DNA of 6,133 bases from Sulfuritalea sp. (GTDB lineage: Bacteria; Pseudomonadota; Gammaproteobacteria; Burkholderiales; Rhodocyclaceae), in NCBI GenBank assembly GCA_021738105.1, contig JAIPCS010000192.1, forward strand, positions 1 to 6,133. Reading direction: 5' to 3'. A program made the translations under genes and the position numbers. Numbering within the stretch: the stretch's first letter is position 1; each line of letters begins with the position of its first letter. Under the pieces are notes generated by a model, which saw only the letters and a list, made by a program, of their open reading frames with translations, was not told the DNA's origin and ran no database searches. Shown one piece after another: positions 5,455 through 6,133 of the stretch.

Positions 5455-6133
5455 ATGTCCATCCAGGTTGCCCTGAGGCACACCACACGCTATCGCTTTG
5501 ACCGTCCAGTCGCACTGGGACCCCACGTGGTGCGTCTGCGCCCGGCGCCACACAGTCGCACACCTGTTGTCAGCTACAGCCTGAAGGTCGCGCCCGACAA
5601 ACACTTCATCAACTGGCAGCAGGATCCCTTCGGCAACTATCTTGCCCGTCTGGTCTTCCCGGAGAAAACTGAAGAACTACTGATCGACGTTGAGGTGATC
5701 GCCGACATGACGGTGATCAATCCCTTCGACTTCTTCGTCGAAGCCTATGCCGAGCGCTGGCCCTTTGCGTATGAGAAAAACCTGGCGCGGGAACTTGCTC
5801 CCTATTGCGAAAAGGAATCACCAGGAGCATTGCTGAAGGCCTATCTGGAAGGCATTCCCCGCGACTCGCAGCCGATCGCCGACTTTCTGGTCGAACTCAA
5901 CATGAATCTCCAGCGTGCCATTGGCTACACGGTGCGCATGGAACCCGGTGTCCAGTCCTGCGAAGAAACCCTGGAAAAGGCCCTCGGGTCCTGTCGCGAC
6001 TCGGGCTGGCTGCTGGTGCAAGTGCTGCGTCACCTGGGCCTGGCCGCGCGCTTTGTATCGGGCTATCTGGTGCAACTCACCGCTGACGAAAAATCACTCG
6101 ACGGACCCTCCGGTACCGAGCACGACTTCACCG
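5455..6133 (+). CDS. Large transglutaminase-like protein of the Anbu system, N-terminal part
   Basis: The frame is open for 226 codons from ATG 5455 to the window end. A TGA at 5419 in the same frame, and no other start codon in between, fixes the start; the ribosome site is weak. Residues 1 to about 110 form the bacterial transglutaminase N-terminal beta domain (VALRHTTRYRFDRPVALGPH, VRLRPAPHSRT, FINWQQDPFGNYLARLVFPE, NPFDFFVE). Then comes the papain-like core with GSCRDSGWLLVQVLRHLGLA, where C180 is the expected nucleophile, and ARFVSGYLVQL. The catalytic His and Asp should lie just outside the window. The wording matches the long (about 1100-residue) family members that carry a DUF2126 region after the core, rather than the short ones of about 300 residues; this is recalled family knowledge and cannot be seen here. 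It probably cuts or re-forms amide bonds on the product of the ATP-grasp enzyme. Likely co-transcribed with Anbu. Confidence 0.92.
   Translation, partial: MSIQVALRHTTRYRFDRPVALGPHVVRLRPAPHSRTPVVSYSLKVAPDKHFINWQQDPFGNYLARLVFPEKTEELLIDVEVIADMTVINPFDFFVEAYAERWPFAYEKNLARELAPYCEKESPGALLKAYLEGIPRDSQPIADFLVELNMNLQRAIGYTVRMEPGVQSCEETLEKALGSCRDSGWLLVQVLRHLGLAARFVSGYLVQLTADEKSLDGPSGTEHDFT

Overview
The window looks like an ordinary chromosomal segment of a moderately GC-rich Pseudomonadota bacterium. A betaproteobacterium is my guess from the feel of the proteins, not something the sequence proves. It contains seven protein genes, two of them cut by the window edges. I see no tRNA, rRNA, insertion sequence or CRISPR array.

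Left part (1-1067, + strand): the C-terminal half of an AcuI/YhdH-type acrylyl-CoA (quinone oxidoreductase-like) reductase. It is followed after 36 bp by an AhpD-like, carboxymuconolactone decarboxylase-fold peroxidase-related protein with an intact Glu-Cys-x-x-Cys-His site. The two probably share a transcript.

Convergent gap (1068-1199): a small AT-rich hairpin; a GC-rich tandem repeat of three perfect 17-bp units plus a partial one, whose minus strand is rich in G-runs; and a diverged inverted copy of the unit core just before the array.

Central minus-strand operon, read right to left (4438 to 1200): a circularly permuted ATP-grasp protein, an alpha-E protein joined to it by an ATGA overlap, and, 39 bp further on, a cytosolic-looking trypsin-fold serine protease.

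Right part (4571-6133, + strand): Anbu, the bacterial ancestral proteasome beta-subunit homologue, with its N-terminal threonine directly after the start Met. After 101 bp comes the N-terminal part of a large transglutaminase-family protein that leaves the window. ATP-grasp, alpha-E, transglutaminase and Anbu form the known 'Anbu/amidoligase' gene set. It has been proposed from comparative genomics to make or attach a peptide (ATP-grasp plus alpha-E) and to remodel or degrade it (transglutaminase-like protein, Anbu); substrate and physiology remain unknown to me. Here the set is split into two divergent arms around a 132-bp control region holding a perfect 15-bp palindrome and a plausible sigma70 promoter. 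The protease at the end of the left arm is the least expected partner and may be an accessory member.
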